Positions 52,691-64,000 of a stretch of DNA of 64,000 nucleotides are shown piece by piece. The translations under genes and the position numbers were made by a program. The stretch is from positions 1 through 64,000 of the forward strand of contig NZ_SLZL01000004.1 of NCBI RefSeq assembly GCF_004342605.1. The letters are read 5' to 3'. The notes beneath the pieces were generated by a model. It saw only the letters and a list, made by a program, of their open reading frames with translations. It ran no database searches and was not told where the DNA came from. The DNA comes from Caulobacter sp. BK020 (GTDB taxonomy: Bacteria > Pseudomonadota > Alphaproteobacteria > Caulobacterales > Caulobacteraceae). The first letter of the stretch is position 1. The number at the start of each line of letters is the position of its first letter.

Positions 52691-54070
52691 TTATCCCGTG
52701 GCAAGGCGACGCTGGTCGTCGCGCGCCGACTTCAGCTTTTCGGCCACCAGGAACGCCAGTTCCAGGGCCTGCTCGCCGTTCAGGCGCGGGTCGCAGTGGG
52801 TGTGGTAGCGGTCGGCCAGATCGCCTTCCGAGACCGCCCGCGCGCCGCCCAGGCACTCGGTGACGTTCTGGCCGGTCATCTCAAGGTGCACGCCGCCCGG
52901 GTGGACGCCCTCGGCGTGGGCCACCTCGACGAAGGTCTTCACTTCCGAGAGGATACGGTCGAACGGCCGGGTCTTGTAGCCGGTCGAGGCCTTCAGCGTA
53001 TTGCCGTGCATCGGGTCGGTGGCCCAGACCACCGAGCGGCCGGCGGCCTTGGTCGCCTTCATCAGGCGCGGCAGGCGGTCGGCGATCTTGTCCGAGCCAA
53101 AGCGGCCGTACAGGGTCAGGCGACCCGGCTCGTTGTTCGGGTTCAGCACGTCGATCAGCCGCAGCAGATCGTCGCCTTCCATGGTCGGGCCGCACTTCAG
53201 GCCGATCGGGTTCTTGACGCCGCGCATGAACTCGATGTGGGCGCCGTCCAGCTGACGGGTGCGCTCGCCGATCCACAGCAGGTGGGCGCTGGTGTCATAC
53301 CAGTCGCCCGAGGTCGAATCGACGCGGGTCATGGCTTCCTCGAAGCCCAGCAGCAGGGCCTCGTGGCTGGTGAAGAACTCGACCCGGCGCAGGTCGGGCT
53401 GGGTTTCGGGCGTGACGCCGACCGCCGCCATGAAGGTCAGGGCCTCGCTGATCTTTTCCGACAGTTCGCGATAGCGCGCGCCTTGGGGACTGTCGCCGAC
53501 GAAGCCCAGCGTCCAGCGATGGATGTTGTAGAGGTCGGCATAGCCGCCGCTGGCGAAGGCGCGCAGCAGGTTCAAGGTCGCGGCCGACTGGCCGTAGGCG
53601 CGCAGCAGGCGGTCCGGATCCGGGACGCGGTCCTGGGCCGTGAACTCCATGCCGTTGATGTTGTCGCCCCGGTAGGACGGCAGGGTCACCTCGCCGATCG
53701 TCTCGACAGGCTCTGAGCGCGGCTTGGCGAACTGGCCGGCGATGCGGCCCACCTTCACCACCGGCTTGCCGCCGGCGAAGGTCAACACCACGGCCATCTG
53801 CAGGATCAGGCGGAAGGTGTCGCGGATGTTGTCGGCGTGGAACTCCTTGAAGCTTTCGGCGCAGTCGCCCCCCTGGAGCAGGAAGGCCCGCCCCTCCGCC
53901 ACCTCGCCCAGGGCCGACTTCAGGCGGCGCGCTTCACCGGCGAAGACCAGCGGCGGCATCTGGCGAAGTGTCTGTTCGACACGCTCGACCGCCCTCATGT
54001 CCGGATAGTCGGTCGGGACGTGCTTCGCGGGCAGGGTTCTCCACGACGACGGGGTCCAGCGGCTGGTCAT
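52691..54070 (-). CDS. aroF: Class II 3-deoxy-7-phosphoheptulonate (DAHP) synthase
   Basis: A 459-residue enzyme condensing PEP and erythrose-4-phosphate, first step of the shikimate pathway. Class II plant-like motifs: [27 protein letters not shown] near the start, [26 protein letters not shown] and the final [16 protein letters not shown]. Length is typical of class II. Start at [19 protein letters not shown]; an upstream ATG adds unconserved residues. Confidence 0.96.
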   Translation of the reverse strand: MTSRWTPSSWRTLPAKHVPTDYPDMRAVERVEQTLRQMPPLVFAGEARRLKSALGEVAEGRAFLLQGGDCAESFKEFHADNIRDTFRLILQMAVVLTFAGGKPVVKVGRIAGQFAKPRSEPVETIGEVTLPSYRGDNINGMEFTAQDRVPDPDRLLRAYGQSAATLNLLRAFASGGYADLYNIHRWTLGFVGDSPQGARYRELSEKISEALTFMAAVGVTPETQPDLRRVEFFTSHEALLLGFEEAMTRVDSTSGDWYDTSAHLLWIGERTRQLDGAHIEFMRGVKNPIGLKCGPTMEGDDLLRLIDVLNPNNEPGRLTLYGRFGSDKIADRLPRLMKATKAAGRSVVWATDPMHGNTLKASTGYKTRPFDRILSEVKTFVEVAHAEGVHPGGVHLEMTGQNVTECLGGARAVSEGDLADRYHTHCDPRLNGEQALELAFLVAEKLKSARDDQRRLATG

Positions 54071-54155
54071 GACGGTCTCGAACATCTCAAAAAGGGAGCG
54101 GCTTTTATCCCAACCGCGGCCCAAAGGCAAAATCGTTGCGACGGAAACAGGAAAG

Positions 54156-55418
54156 TCACCCCAACGGGGTAAGTTCATCCAAGGCGGTCCACTGCGGTTC
54201 GGCGACCGCGCGGGCCAGGCCGCAGGCGATCAGCGTCACCGCGCCCAGGCCCAGCCACCACTCCTGCCAGACCCCGAAGCTCAGCCCGCCGATCACCAGG
54301 TAGCTGACGAGGGCGGCAGCGGCCATCGCCGCCTCGGATCGCGAGCGCTGGCTCAGGCGCACGACGCCGTAGGCCAGCCAGCAGAAGAACACGCCGGCCA
54401 GGGCCGCGCCGATCGCGCCCAGCTCCAGCCACAGCTGAAGCTGGGCGTTATGGGTGTGAAGCGGGATGGCCGGACCGAAGGTGCGGCTGGCGTCCAGTCC
54501 CCAGCCTCGGAACGGATGGCTCTGAATATGGTCCGCGGCGAAGGTCCAGATGTTCAGCCTGGCGTCCCAGGAGGCCGGAACCATGCGGTGCAGCCAGGCG
54601 ATGGTGCCGGTCTGGACAGCCACCAGCACGGCCAGGGGCGCCAGCACGAACGGCGCGGCCACCAGCCCGACCAGCACCTTGGCCCCCGTCTGCCTGGCGA
54701 AGTACACGAGCAGCCAGACCAGCCCGCCCGCCGCGAGGGCCACAAGGCAGGCGTCCGAACTGCAGATCACCGAGGTTACGATCGTCCCAACGACCATCAG
54801 CCAGATCAGTCCACGACGCCAGAGTCGCGACAGGATCAGCGCGGCCGGCCAGAACAGCAGCGCCAGAGCGTAGGTCGACAGCGAGACCTTGACCATCGCC
54901 AGGTCCGGCCGGATCGCCTCGCCTGTCACCTGATGGAGCTTCTGGTAGATCGCCGCGCCGGTCAGCGAGTCCAGCGCGGCGACGCTGGCCAGCGCCACCG
55001 TGCCATAGGCCAGCACAGCCGCCGCCCGTCGCGCGCCGGCGTCGGACAGACCGCGCAGGGCCACTACGGCCGAGCCGTAGGTGGCCAACTGCAGGAAGAG
55101 CTTCAGGGCTGTCAGGCTCTCGATATCGCCATAGTCCTTGAGCTTGGTCGCGTCGATGACCACGGGACTCCAGCTCATGCTGGCCGCCGCCCACAAGGCG
55201 ATGGCCACCAGGATCAGCAAGGGCGGCGCGGCGGCGCGCGTCAGCCTGAGGCCCGGCAAGGCCAGCAGACCCGCCAAGGCCAGCAGCGGCGCGAAGCCCA
55301 GCGGCGCCAGATAGGCCAGCAGCGGCGTCATCACCACGAGGAAGATCGCCACGGCGGTCAGCCAGGGCGTGCGGCGCTCCGGCGCTTCGTTCGACTGGGA
55401 CACGAACGTCGCGGTCAT
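54156..55418 (-). CDS. O-antigen ligase-like (Wzy/WaaL superfamily) membrane protein
   Basis: A 420-residue polytopic membrane protein with about eleven hydrophobic helices and a large periplasmic loop. The family signature is [37 protein letters not shown] (about residues 300-335), with the HxxH-type histidine. It probably transfers or polymerises glycans in the envelope. It overlaps gor by 4 bp (ATGA), so is co-translated with it. The exact enzyme (ligase or polymerase) cannot be told. Confidence 0.88.
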   Translation of the reverse strand: MTATFVSQSNEAPERRTPWLTAVAIFLVVMTPLLAYLAPLGFAPLLALAGLLALPGLRLTRAAAPPLLILVAIALWAAASMSWSPVVIDATKLKDYGDIESLTALKLFLQLATYGSAVVALRGLSDAGARRAAAVLAYGTVALASVAALDSLTGAAIYQKLHQVTGEAIRPDLAMVKVSLSTYALALLFWPAALILSRLWRRGLIWLMVVGTIVTSVICSSDACLVALAAGGLVWLLVYFARQTGAKVLVGLVAAPFVLAPLAVLVAVQTGTIAWLHRMVPASWDARLNIWTFAADHIQSHPFRGWGLDASRTFGPAIPLHTHNAQLQLWLELGAIGAALAGVFFCWLAYGVVRLSQRSRSEAAMAAAALVSYLVIGGLSFGVWQEWWLGLGAVTLIACGLARAVAEPQWTALDELTPLG

Positions 55419-56809
55419 ACGGTTCCCATTTCCGAGGGCATGTACTTCTCGCGCATCGTCACCAATTCCTCGGCCAGCGTCGGGTGGACCGCGCAGGTGG
55501 AGTCCCACTGTGGTTTGGTCACGCCCATCTTCACCGCGATAGCCGCCATCTGGATGATCTCCGGCGAATCCGGCCCGACCACGTGCACCCCGACGACCCG
55601 CTGGTCATCCTGCTTGACCACCAGCTTCATCAGGCAGCGATCCTGGCCGCCGTAGAAGGTGCTCTTCATGGGCCGGAACACGGCGCGATAAATATCGACC
55701 TTGCCGAACGCCTGCCGCGCCTGCGCCTCGCTCATGCCCACGGCGCCGACCGGCGGCTGCGAGAACACGGCCGAAGCGACCATGTCATGGTCGAACGTCG
55801 TCGGGTTATCGTGGAACTCGGTCTGGGCGAAGGCCGCGCCCTCGCGGATCGCCACGGGCGTCAGGTTGATGCGGTCGGTGACGTCGCCCACCGCCCAGAT
55901 ATTCTCGGCCGTGGTCCGGGAATAGTCGTCGACCATGATCGCGCCGCGATCGTTGAGCTTCACCCCCACCTTCTCCAGGCCCAGGCCCGCCACATAGGGG
56001 TCGCGGCCGGTGGCGAACATCACCGCGTCGGTCTCGAAGGTCAGGTCATTGTTGAAGGTGCTGAGCAAGCCGGTCTCGGTTTTCTCCAGCTTCTCGTGCG
56101 AGCAGCCCAGCACCACCTTGATCCCGCGCTTTTCCAGTTCGTCGGCCAGGTGCGCGCGCACGTCGTCGTCGAACCCGCGCAGGATATTGGCGCCGCGGTA
56201 GCAGAGCGTGGTCTCTACGCCCAGGCCATTGAAGATGCTGGCGAACTCGACCGCGATATAGCCGCCGCCGACCACCATGACCCGCTTGGGCAGTTCCGGC
56301 AGATGGAAGGCCTCGTCGGAGGTGATGCCCAGGTCGGCGCCGGGGAAGTCCGGACGCCAGGGCCGACCGCCGGTGGCGATCAGGATCTTGCGGGCGGTGT
56401 AGCGGCCCGCGTCCTTGCTCCCGGCCTTGGGCAGCACCTCGACCGTATGGGCGTCGACGATCTCGGCCCGGCCATGCAGCAGGTGGGCGCCGGCCTTCTG
56501 CAGGTTGGTGACATAGATCCCCGACAGGCGGGCGATCTCGACGTCCTTGTCGTGAAGGAAGCCCTTCCAGTCGAAGCTGGCCTCGCCGATCGTCCAGCCG
56601 TAGCCCTTGGCGGTCTTCAGCTGAGCCTTCACCTCGCTGGCGTAGACCATGAACTTCTTGGGCACGCAGCCGCGGATCACGCAGGTGCCGCCCACGCGGT
56701 ACTCCTCGGCCACGGCGACCTTGGCGCCGCTCATCGCGGCCACCCGTGCGGCGCGCACGCCGCCGGAACCGGCGCCGATGACGAAGAGGTCGAAGTCGTA
56801 CTCAGCCAT
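55415..56809 (-). CDS. gor: Glutathione-disulfide reductase
   Basis: A 464-residue flavoprotein reducing glutathione disulfide with NADPH. The redox pair is Cys43 and Cys48 in GGTCVIRGCVPKK, preceded by the FAD loop IGAGSGGVRAARVA. The NADPH loop is VVGGGYIAVEFASIF; the C-terminal active-site His is in CAVHPTLAEELVTM. Length is normal. The start is MAEYDFDLF; gor overlaps the next gene, and rpiA lies 72 bp upstream on the same strand. Confidence 0.97.
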   Translation of the reverse strand: MAEYDFDLFVIGAGSGGVRAARVAAMSGAKVAVAEEYRVGGTCVIRGCVPKKFMVYASEVKAQLKTAKGYGWTIGEASFDWKGFLHDKDVEIARLSGIYVTNLQKAGAHLLHGRAEIVDAHTVEVLPKAGSKDAGRYTARKILIATGGRPWRPDFPGADLGITSDEAFHLPELPKRVMVVGGGYIAVEFASIFNGLGVETTLCYRGANILRGFDDDVRAHLADELEKRGIKVVLGCSHEKLEKTETGLLSTFNNDLTFETDAVMFATGRDPYVAGLGLEKVGVKLNDRGAIMVDDYSRTTAENIWAVGDVTDRINLTPVAIREGAAFAQTEFHDNPTTFDHDMVASAVFSQPPVGAVGMSEAQARQAFGKVDIYRAVFRPMKSTFYGGQDRCLMKLVVKQDDQRVVGVHVVGPDSPEIIQMAAIAVKMGVTKPQWDSTCAVHPTLAEELVTMREKYMPSEMGTV

Positions 56810-56881
56810 CGGAGGCTCCAGGCTCACTGGGAGAGGGTCCGGCCGGCTTGGCCGTGGACCCGAAAGAGGGCGGATATGGGT

Positions 56882-57562
56882 CTAGGGGACCAGCTTGACC
56901 ACCCCCTGGTCGGTTCCGATCAGGGCTTCGTCCGCCAGGTCGAGGAACAGGCCGTGGTCGACGACGCCGGTCACCGTCTTGAGCGCCGCGCCCAGGGCGG
57001 CCGGCTCGGCGATCACGCCGGACGGCAGGTCGTAGATCACATTGCCGCCATCGGTCACCACGATGCCCCGGTCGGCCATGCGCAGGCGCGGTGGCAGGAG
57101 GTCGAACTCCGCGGCGATGTCGGCCAGGCGGTGGCCGGTGTGGACGTGGCCGAACCGCACCACCTCGATCGGCAGCGGGAACTTGCCCAGGGCGTCGACC
57201 TTCTTGGCGGCGTCCGCGATCACGACGCAGCGCTTGGACGCCTCCCAGACCAGCTTTTCGCGCAGCAGGGCCGCCCCGCCGCCCTTGATCAGCGACAGGC
57301 CCGGACCGACCTCGTCGGCGCCGTCGACGGTCAGGTCGATCGACCGGACGTCGTCCAGCGCCGCCAGCGGGATGCCCAGCTCGCGGGCCAGGTTGGCGGT
57401 GGCCTCCGAGGTCGGCACGCCGCGGATGTCCAGCTTGCGCGCCGCCAGGGCCTTGACGAACCACGCCGCCGTCGAGCCCGTCCCCAGGCCCACCACCATG
57501 CCGGCCTCCACGAACTCGGCGGCCGCCTCGCCCGCAATCCGCTTCTGAACGTCGGCGCTCAT
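56882..57562 (-). CDS. rpiA: Ribose-5-phosphate isomerase A
   Basis: A 226-residue pentose phosphate pathway enzyme. Motifs: [17 protein letters not shown] (phosphate binding), [28 protein letters not shown] (catalytic Asp and Glu region) and [11 protein letters not shown] near the C-terminus. It overlaps the glmU stop by 4 bp (ATGA), so glmU-rpiA is one transcript. Confidence 0.96.
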   Translation of the reverse strand: MSADVQKRIAGEAAAEFVEAGMVVGLGTGSTAAWFVKALAARKLDIRGVPTSEATANLARELGIPLAALDDVRSIDLTVDGADEVGPGLSLIKGGGAALLREKLVWEASKRCVVIADAAKKVDALGKFPLPIEVVRFGHVHTGHRLADIAAEFDLLPPRLRMADRGIVVTDGGNVIYDLPSGVIAEPAALGAALKTVTGVVDHGLFLDLADEALIGTDQGVVKLVP

Positions 57563-58941
57563 TTGCTGTCCTTCCTGGCCTTCTTGGCCGCCTTCATGGC
57601 CCGGAACTTGATCGCCCAGCCGGGCTTGTCGCTTTGCACGCCGCGTCCCAGCGCCAGCGCGCCGTCCTCGACATCCCTGGTGATCACCGAGCCCGAGCCG
57701 GTCATCGCTCCGTCCCCGACCCGCACCGGGGCCACCAGGGCGGTGTTGGAGCCGATGAAGGCCCCGGCGCCGACATGGGTCTCGAACTTGTCGAAGCCGT
57801 CGTAGTTACAGAAGATCGTGCCGGCTCCGATATTGGCCTTCGGGCCGACCGAGCCGTCGCCCAGATAGGACAGGTGGTTGGCCTTGGCGCCGGCCCCGAC
57901 CTGGACCTTCTTGACCTCGACGAAGTTGCCGATGTGGGCGTCCGGACCGATGTCGGCCCCGGGGCGCAGGCGGGCGTAGGGACCGATCAGGGCTCCCTCG
58001 CCGACCGTCGCGCCTTCCAGGTGGCTGAACGCCTTGATCACCGCCCCAGCCGCGACGCTGACGCCAGGGCCAAACACCACGAATTGTTCGACCGTCACGC
58101 CGGCGGCCAGCCGGGTGTCCCAGCTCAGGTGCACCGTTTCCGGAGCCGGCATGGTCACGCCTTCGACCAGGAAGGCGGACCGGCGAGAGGCCTGCCATAC
58201 GGCCTCGGCGGCGGCCAGTTCGGCCTGGGAGTTGACCCCCTGCACCGAGGCCTCGGGCGCGAAGGCCGCGCGGGTCGACAGCGAGCGGTCGTGGGCCAGG
58301 CCGACCACGTCGGTCAGGTAGTATTCCTGGTTGGCGTTGTCGTTGCCGACATCGGCCAGCAGGTCGAACAGCAGGGCGCGGTCGGCGGCCAGGACGCCGG
58401 AATTGCAGTGCTTGACCTGCTTGACGGTGTCGTCGGCGTCCTTGGCCTCGACGATGCGCAACAGCACGTGGCCGGGCGCCAGGATCAACCGGCCGTAGGC
58501 CCCGGGGTTGGCGGCTTCGAAGCCCAGCACCGCTACATCCGCCCCCCTGGCCCGCAGGTCGAACAGCGGCTCGATCACCGGCGCGCTCAGCAGCGGACAG
58601 TCGGCGAAGGTCACCACCACGTCGCCATCGAAGTCGGCCAGGGCCTCGCGGGCGGCCAGCACGGCGTGGCCGGTGCCCTGGGGCGGATCCTGCAGCACGG
58701 TCGCCCCCTCGCCCAGGCGCTTCCTGGCGTGCTCACCGACCTGAGGGCTGTGGGCGCCGACCACCACCACGATACGCTCGCAATTCAGGGCCTGGGCGGT
58801 GTCGATGGCGTGGTCCAGCAGGGTCCGGCCGCCGATCCGGTGCAGCACCTTGGGCGTCGGCGACTTCATGCGCGTGCCCTGGCCAGCGGCCAGGATGACG
58901 GCGGCGCGCGCCCGGGCTGGCGAAGAGACGGCGTTGGTCAT
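57559..58941 (-). CDS. glmU: Bifunctional UDP-GlcNAc pyrophosphorylase / glucosamine-1-phosphate acetyltransferase
   Basis: A 460-residue two-domain enzyme supplying UDP-GlcNAc for peptidoglycan and LPS. The N-terminal uridyltransferase has the loop [24 protein letters not shown] (residues 13-36). The C-terminal left-handed beta helix carries hexapeptide repeats such as [35 protein letters not shown] with the acetyltransferase active-site residues. Gene order glmU-rpiA-gor-O-antigen ligase suggests an envelope and redox operon. Confidence 0.97.
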   Translation of the reverse strand: MTNAVSSPARARAAVILAAGQGTRMKSPTPKVLHRIGGRTLLDHAIDTAQALNCERIVVVVGAHSPQVGEHARKRLGEGATVLQDPPQGTGHAVLAAREALADFDGDVVVTFADCPLLSAPVIEPLFDLRARGADVAVLGFEAANPGAYGRLILAPGHVLLRIVEAKDADDTVKQVKHCNSGVLAADRALLFDLLADVGNDNANQEYYLTDVVGLAHDRSLSTRAAFAPEASVQGVNSQAELAAAEAVWQASRRSAFLVEGVTMPAPETVHLSWDTRLAAGVTVEQFVVFGPGVSVAAGAVIKAFSHLEGATVGEGALIGPYARLRPGADIGPDAHIGNFVEVKKVQVGAGAKANHLSYLGDGSVGPKANIGAGTIFCNYDGFDKFETHVGAGAFIGSNTALVAPVRVGDGAMTGSGSVITRDVEDGALALGRGVQSDKPGWAIKFRAMKAAKKARKDSK

Positions 58942-59010
58942 GGGCGAAGCGACTCCCGAAGCGCGGACCAAAGTTGCATTAGCCGCGCGTTTAGCCGAAA
59001 GGCCAGAGCC

Positions 59011-59742
59011 ATGCATGCCCAGAACGACATTCCCAAGGCCGAGATTCTGCAGGGCGCGACGATCGCCTTCGATCTCGACGGCACCCTGGTCGACACCGCT
59101 CCCGACCTGGTGGCCTCGCTGAACCTGATCCTGGCCCAGGAAGGTCTGCCGCCCTTGCCGTTCGACGACGTGCGCAAGATGGTCGGCCGCGGGGCCAAGG
59201 CCCTGCTGGAGCGCGGCTTCGCCGCCGCCGGCGCCCCGCTGGACGCTGACCAGGCCCCCCAGCTGGTCGAGCGCTTCGTCGCCCTTTATCTGGGCCGCAT
59301 CGCCCACGAGAGCGCCCCGTTCCCCGGCGTTGTCGACGCCCTGGTCGCCCTGCGCGCGGCCGGCGCACGGCTGGCGGTCTGCACCAACAAGCTGACCCAC
59401 CTGTCCGTCGCCCTGCTCGACGCCCTGGACCTGACCCAGTATTTCGACGCCGTGGTCGGGGCCGACAGCGCCCCGGCGGCCAAGCCCGATCCACGCCACC
59501 TGCTGGCCACGATCGCGGCCGTGGGCGGCGACCCGGCCCGCGCGGTGATGGTCGGCGACAGCATCAACGACGCCCTGGCCGCCAAGGCCGCCAACGTGCC
59601 GACCCTGCTGGTCACCTTCGGCTATACCGAGGCGCCGGTCGAGACCCTGGGCGGAGATCTGTTGATAGACGCCTTCTCCGACGCGCCATCGGCCTGCATC
59701 ACGCTTTTGGCCTCTTGCGGTCGCGGAAACGCCGGGCTATAG
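59011..59742 (+). CDS. gph: Phosphoglycolate phosphatase (HAD family)
   Basis: A 243-residue HAD phosphatase that removes 2-phosphoglycolate formed by DNA repair. Catalytic aspartates are Asp21 and Asp23 in [14 protein letters not shown]; motif II is AVCTNKL and motif IV is [18 protein letters not shown]. Length is typical. It is divergent from glmU; the 69-bp spacer must hold both promoters. Confidence 0.93.
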   Translation: MHAQNDIPKAEILQGATIAFDLDGTLVDTAPDLVASLNLILAQEGLPPLPFDDVRKMVGRGAKALLERGFAAAGAPLDADQAPQLVERFVALYLGRIAHESAPFPGVVDALVALRAAGARLAVCTNKLTHLSVALLDALDLTQYFDAVVGADSAPAAKPDPRHLLATIAAVGGDPARAVMVGDSINDALAAKAANVPTLLVTFGYTEAPVETLGGDLLIDAFSDAPSACITLLASCGRGNAGL

Positions 59743-59787
59743 GCCCGTCCCTCTCGCGGCGGGGTCTTCGAACCTCACCGACACGGC

Positions 59788-59862
59788 GGATGCGTAGCTC
59801 AGCGGGAGAGCACCTCGTTCACACCGAGGGGGTCACAGGTTCAATCCCTGTCGCATCCACCA
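59788..59862 (+). tRNA. tRNA-Val (anticodon CAC)
   Basis: Acceptor stem GGATGCG/CGCATCC, D-arm TAGCTCAGCGGG, anticodon stem CCTCG/CGAGG with loop TTCACAC, T-arm CAGG-TTCAATC-CCTG region and an encoded CCA. All stems pair and the CAC anticodon reads GUG valine codons. Confidence 0.97.
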
Positions 59863-60027
59863 TTTTCCTCTCCCCGACGGACAGGCCGAGCGTTCGATGG
59901 ACTCGGTCCGATGCGGGCCGAGCGACGCCGCCCCGGACTTAACGGTCCTTTCAATACGAGCTGCGCATATGGCGATAGCGAAGCTGCTTCCCTAGGGCGT
60001 CGCTCGTAACCTCGTAAGGGTGTCGGC

Positions 60028-61950
<1,923 letters not shown>

Positions 61951-62033
61951 TCGAGGCCAAAGGCGTCCGATCTTTACCTGACCTTCGCACATGTTCCGGC
62001 ATGATGCGGCAACAGTAATCATCCGGCGATTTC

Positions 62034-63812
62034 ATGGGCTTGGCGTCTTCCTCGGCGGCTTTCGCAACGACTTTCCACACCTCGGGCGAGGCCGATGGCG
62101 GCGCACGGATCGGCGCGCGCCTGGAATCGGCTCGCCAGGTGGTGGAAGCCCGCTTTCTTGAGGCTGGCGACGTCTTGTCACGGGCCGTCGACGGGGTCGG
62201 CGCCCTGATCGCCGGCCTGGAGGCGATCCGCGCCAATCTTGACGCCGAGACCGTGACGGCGACCACCGGCGAACTGGCCCAGGCCGCCGCGACCCTGAAA
62301 TCGCTGCCCGACAGCCTGGACGCCCGTCGCCAGCGCGTCGGCGAACTGGTCAAGTTCAGCGACGGCCTGGCCGGCCGCATCGCCGAGATGCGCCAGCACC
62401 TGGCCTATCTCCGGGTCTTCGCCATCAACATCAAGATCACCTCCGGCGGCATCGCCGCGGCGGGTCCCGAATTCGCGATCTTCGCCCAGGAGATCTATGA
62501 CTGCATCGAGATGGGCGGCGCCCAGCTGGACGCTCTCAACAACGACCTGACCGGCCTGGACCAGACCCTGCGCGGCGCCCTGGCCCACGAACAGAACCTG
62601 GCCCGGAACTGCGCCAACCTGCTGCCGGCGGTGCCCGACGCCCTGACGGCCAGCGCCGCCGCCATCGCCGACCATCACAGACGGATCGCCAGCGTCGCCG
62701 TCAGCGTCGCCGTCCTGGCCCGCGACGTCCAGAAGAAGGTCGGCGGCGGCCTGGCGGCCCTGCAGATCGGCGACATCACCCGCCAGCGGATCGAACACGT
62801 CCAGGCCGGCCTGGGTTTCCTGGACGAGGCGAGCGAGATCACCGCCCTCGCCCCGGAGCCGCGCCAACGTGCCCAGGCCTTCGTCCACCGTCTGCTGGCC
62901 GCCCAGTTGGCCGCCATGGCCGAGGACTTCCATCGCGAGGTCGCGCGCATCGGCCACAACGTGGTCGGCATGGCCGCCGACGCCACCGAACTGCTGCGCC
63001 TGCGCGACCTGGCCTCCGGCCAGGCTCCGGGCCGGATCGGCCAGGTCGAGACCAACTTCCTGCGCGATCTGGAAGGCAATGTCGGCCAGGCCCTGGACCT
63101 GGTCGGCGACATGACCGCCGGCGAGCAAGCCGCGGAGACGGTCAGCCGTTCGGCCGCCGTCTCGGCTCGCGAGCTGACCGAACGCATCGCCGGCATCCAG
63201 AACATCCGCGCCGACGTGCAGATGATGGCGCTGAACACCACGCTCAAATGCAGCCGCATCGGCGAAACCGGCAAACCGCTGGGCGTCATCGCGGTCGAGC
63301 TGCGCCAGCACGCCATCCACCTGGAGAAGTCCGCCGCCCAGACCACCAGCTCGCTGGAAGGCCTGTTCGACGCCGCCGAGGCCCTGGGCCAGGGCGAGGC
63401 CGGCCAGGGCGACGGCAGGGCGGCGGCGGCCGCCGCGGTGCTGAGCGGCGCGGTCGCCCGGATCGGCAAGGCCGGCGACGGCGTCGACAGCGCCCTGACC
63501 GCCGCGGCCCGCCAGGGCGCCGACGTGGTCGACATGCTGCGGCGCGCCGCCGAGCGCTTCGACTTCCACAAGCAGATCGGCTCGGTGCTCGACGCGGCCG
63601 CCAACCAGCTGCTGGACATGGCCGGCGACGATGAGATCCCCACGGACGACATCGCCCACGCCCTGCGCCCGCTGCTCGACCGCCTGGCCAGGCAGTACAC
63701 CATGGCCCAGGAACGCGAAGTCCATCGGTCGCTGACCGAGGGGCTGGCGGATATCGAAGGTTCCGCGCAGGCCGCCCCCTTGGTCGGGGATGAGGACGAC
63801 GTGCTGTTCTAG
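62034..63812 (+). CDS. Cytosolic MCP-like protein with two signalling-hairpin-like segments
   Basis: A 592-residue alpha-helical protein with no membrane helices. A segment at about residues 385-432 (ERIAGIQNIRADVQMMALNT, then TLKCSRIGETGKPLGVIAVEL) resembles the MCP signalling hairpin that binds CheA/CheW, and a weaker copy is at about 115-165 (HLAYLRVFAINIKITSGGIA, then PEFAIFAQEIYDCIEMGG). Long amphipathic helices surround them and the end is acidic (GDEDDVLF). It follows the soluble kinase gene. No CheW or HAMP is present. Confidence 0.7.
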   Translation: MGLASSSAAFATTFHTSGEADGGARIGARLESARQVVEARFLEAGDVLSRAVDGVGALIAGLEAIRANLDAETVTATTGELAQAAATLKSLPDSLDARRQRVGELVKFSDGLAGRIAEMRQHLAYLRVFAINIKITSGGIAAAGPEFAIFAQEIYDCIEMGGAQLDALNNDLTGLDQTLRGALAHEQNLARNCANLLPAVPDALTASAAAIADHHRRIASVAVSVAVLARDVQKKVGGGLAALQIGDITRQRIEHVQAGLGFLDEASEITALAPEPRQRAQAFVHRLLAAQLAAMAEDFHREVARIGHNVVGMAADATELLRLRDLASGQAPGRIGQVETNFLRDLEGNVGQALDLVGDMTAGEQAAETVSRSAAVSARELTERIAGIQNIRADVQMMALNTTLKCSRIGETGKPLGVIAVELRQHAIHLEKSAAQTTSSLEGLFDAAEALGQGEAGQGDGRAAAAAAVLSGAVARIGKAGDGVDSALTAAARQGADVVDMLRRAAERFDFHKQIGSVLDAAANQLLDMAGDDEIPTDDIAHALRPLLDRLARQYTMAQEREVHRSLTEGLADIEGSAQAAPLVGDEDDVLF

Positions 63813-63846
63813 ACTGGCGTGCGTACCGCGGCCACGCACCTGCCGA

Positions 63847-64000
63847 TCATGGCTCGTACCGTTGCTGCTGAATGACCGCTTCGCGGCTGGCCAGGGCGTG
63901 CAGATACCTGAAGCGCTCCTGCGATCCCTTCCTGTATCCGCCCAGCTCCGCCGCCTGGGCGGGGGTCAGTGTGAACCTGACATAGCCCTTGTCCGACAGG
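63847..64000 (-). CDS. C-terminal part of an unknown protein running off the right edge
   Basis: The last 50 codons of a minus-strand gene end at the TGA at 63847 (reading LSDKGYVRFTLTPAQAAEL and ending REAVIQQQRYEP). The sequence is charged and without motifs I can recognise. The gene begins outside the window. It converges with the MCP-like gene. Confidence 0.65.
   Translation of the reverse strand, partial: LSDKGYVRFTLTPAQAAELGGYRKGSQERFRYLHALASREAVIQQQRYEP

Overview
The window is high-GC chromosomal DNA from an alphaproteobacterium, most likely Caulobacter or a close relative. The best evidence is a circularly permuted two-piece tmRNA gene whose tag reads AANDNFAEEFAIAA, one conservative change from the Caulobacter crescentus tag as I remember it, with an alpha-type sspB ClpXP adaptor gene directly downstream. 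Dense gene packing, many ATGA/GTGA overlaps and frequent GTG/TTG starts also fit. Species cannot be fixed from the sequence alone.

Layout. Positions 1-95 look like the end of an insertion sequence leaving the window. 119-3027 holds a secreted protein, aquaporin, an AraC-type regulator and a small Atu4866-like pair. 3020-4564 is the tagging and proteolysis locus (ssrA, a 75-bp tandem duplication, sspB, a thioesterase). 4572-9028 has a legumain-type peptidase, a membrane-fused beta-lactamase-like hydrolase, a RusA-like nuclease, a YbjQ protein and a DUF1697 protein. 9159-13003 has fumC, a GNAT/PhyH-dioxygenase/ATPase operon and a CcdAB pair with a broken toxin. 13000-19652 has YccF, an FkbM methyltransferase, polyprenyl diphosphate synthase, a TrmN6-like enzyme, a CAP protein and ilvC. 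19820-28107 has a flavin reductase-like protein, DoxX, RcnB, a CsgG-like protein, thyA, a frameshifted thioesterase gene, folA, an SMP-30 protein and rpsD. 28362-32012 is a PspA/YqiJ/flotillin membrane-maintenance operon. 32099-36543 has the glutathione-dependent formaldehyde pathway, a FadL porin and a TrmJ-like methylase. 36636-46375 has a hybrid kinase, icd, a divergent glucokinase-like protein, an AEC transporter and ParDE. 46411-54070 has tRNA-Ile2, a SIMPL protein, panD, a methyltransferase, an acyl-CoA synthetase, a retropepsin-like protein and class II DAHP synthase. 55415-58941 is a probable glmU-rpiA-gor-O-antigen-ligase operon, with gph divergent. 59788-64000 has tRNA-Val, a soluble hybrid kinase, an MCP-like cytosolic protein and a truncated gene.

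Most of this is ordinary core chromosome. I see no prophage, CRISPR array or defence island. The least ordinary signals are: a pair of 106-bp palindromic CTAG-bounded elements whose ends supply stop codons for neighbouring genes; the duplication abutting ssrA; two genes broken by single frameshifts; a glucokinase-like protein without its ATP-binding signature; a soluble kinase next to a protein with two MCP-hairpin-like segments; and a flotillin/PspA operon led by a possible ribbon-helix-helix protein.

Functional links visible in the layout: ssrA with sspB (tag and adaptor), adhC with fghA (formaldehyde oxidation), thyA with folA (thymidylate and folate), and glmU with the O-antigen ligase (envelope).
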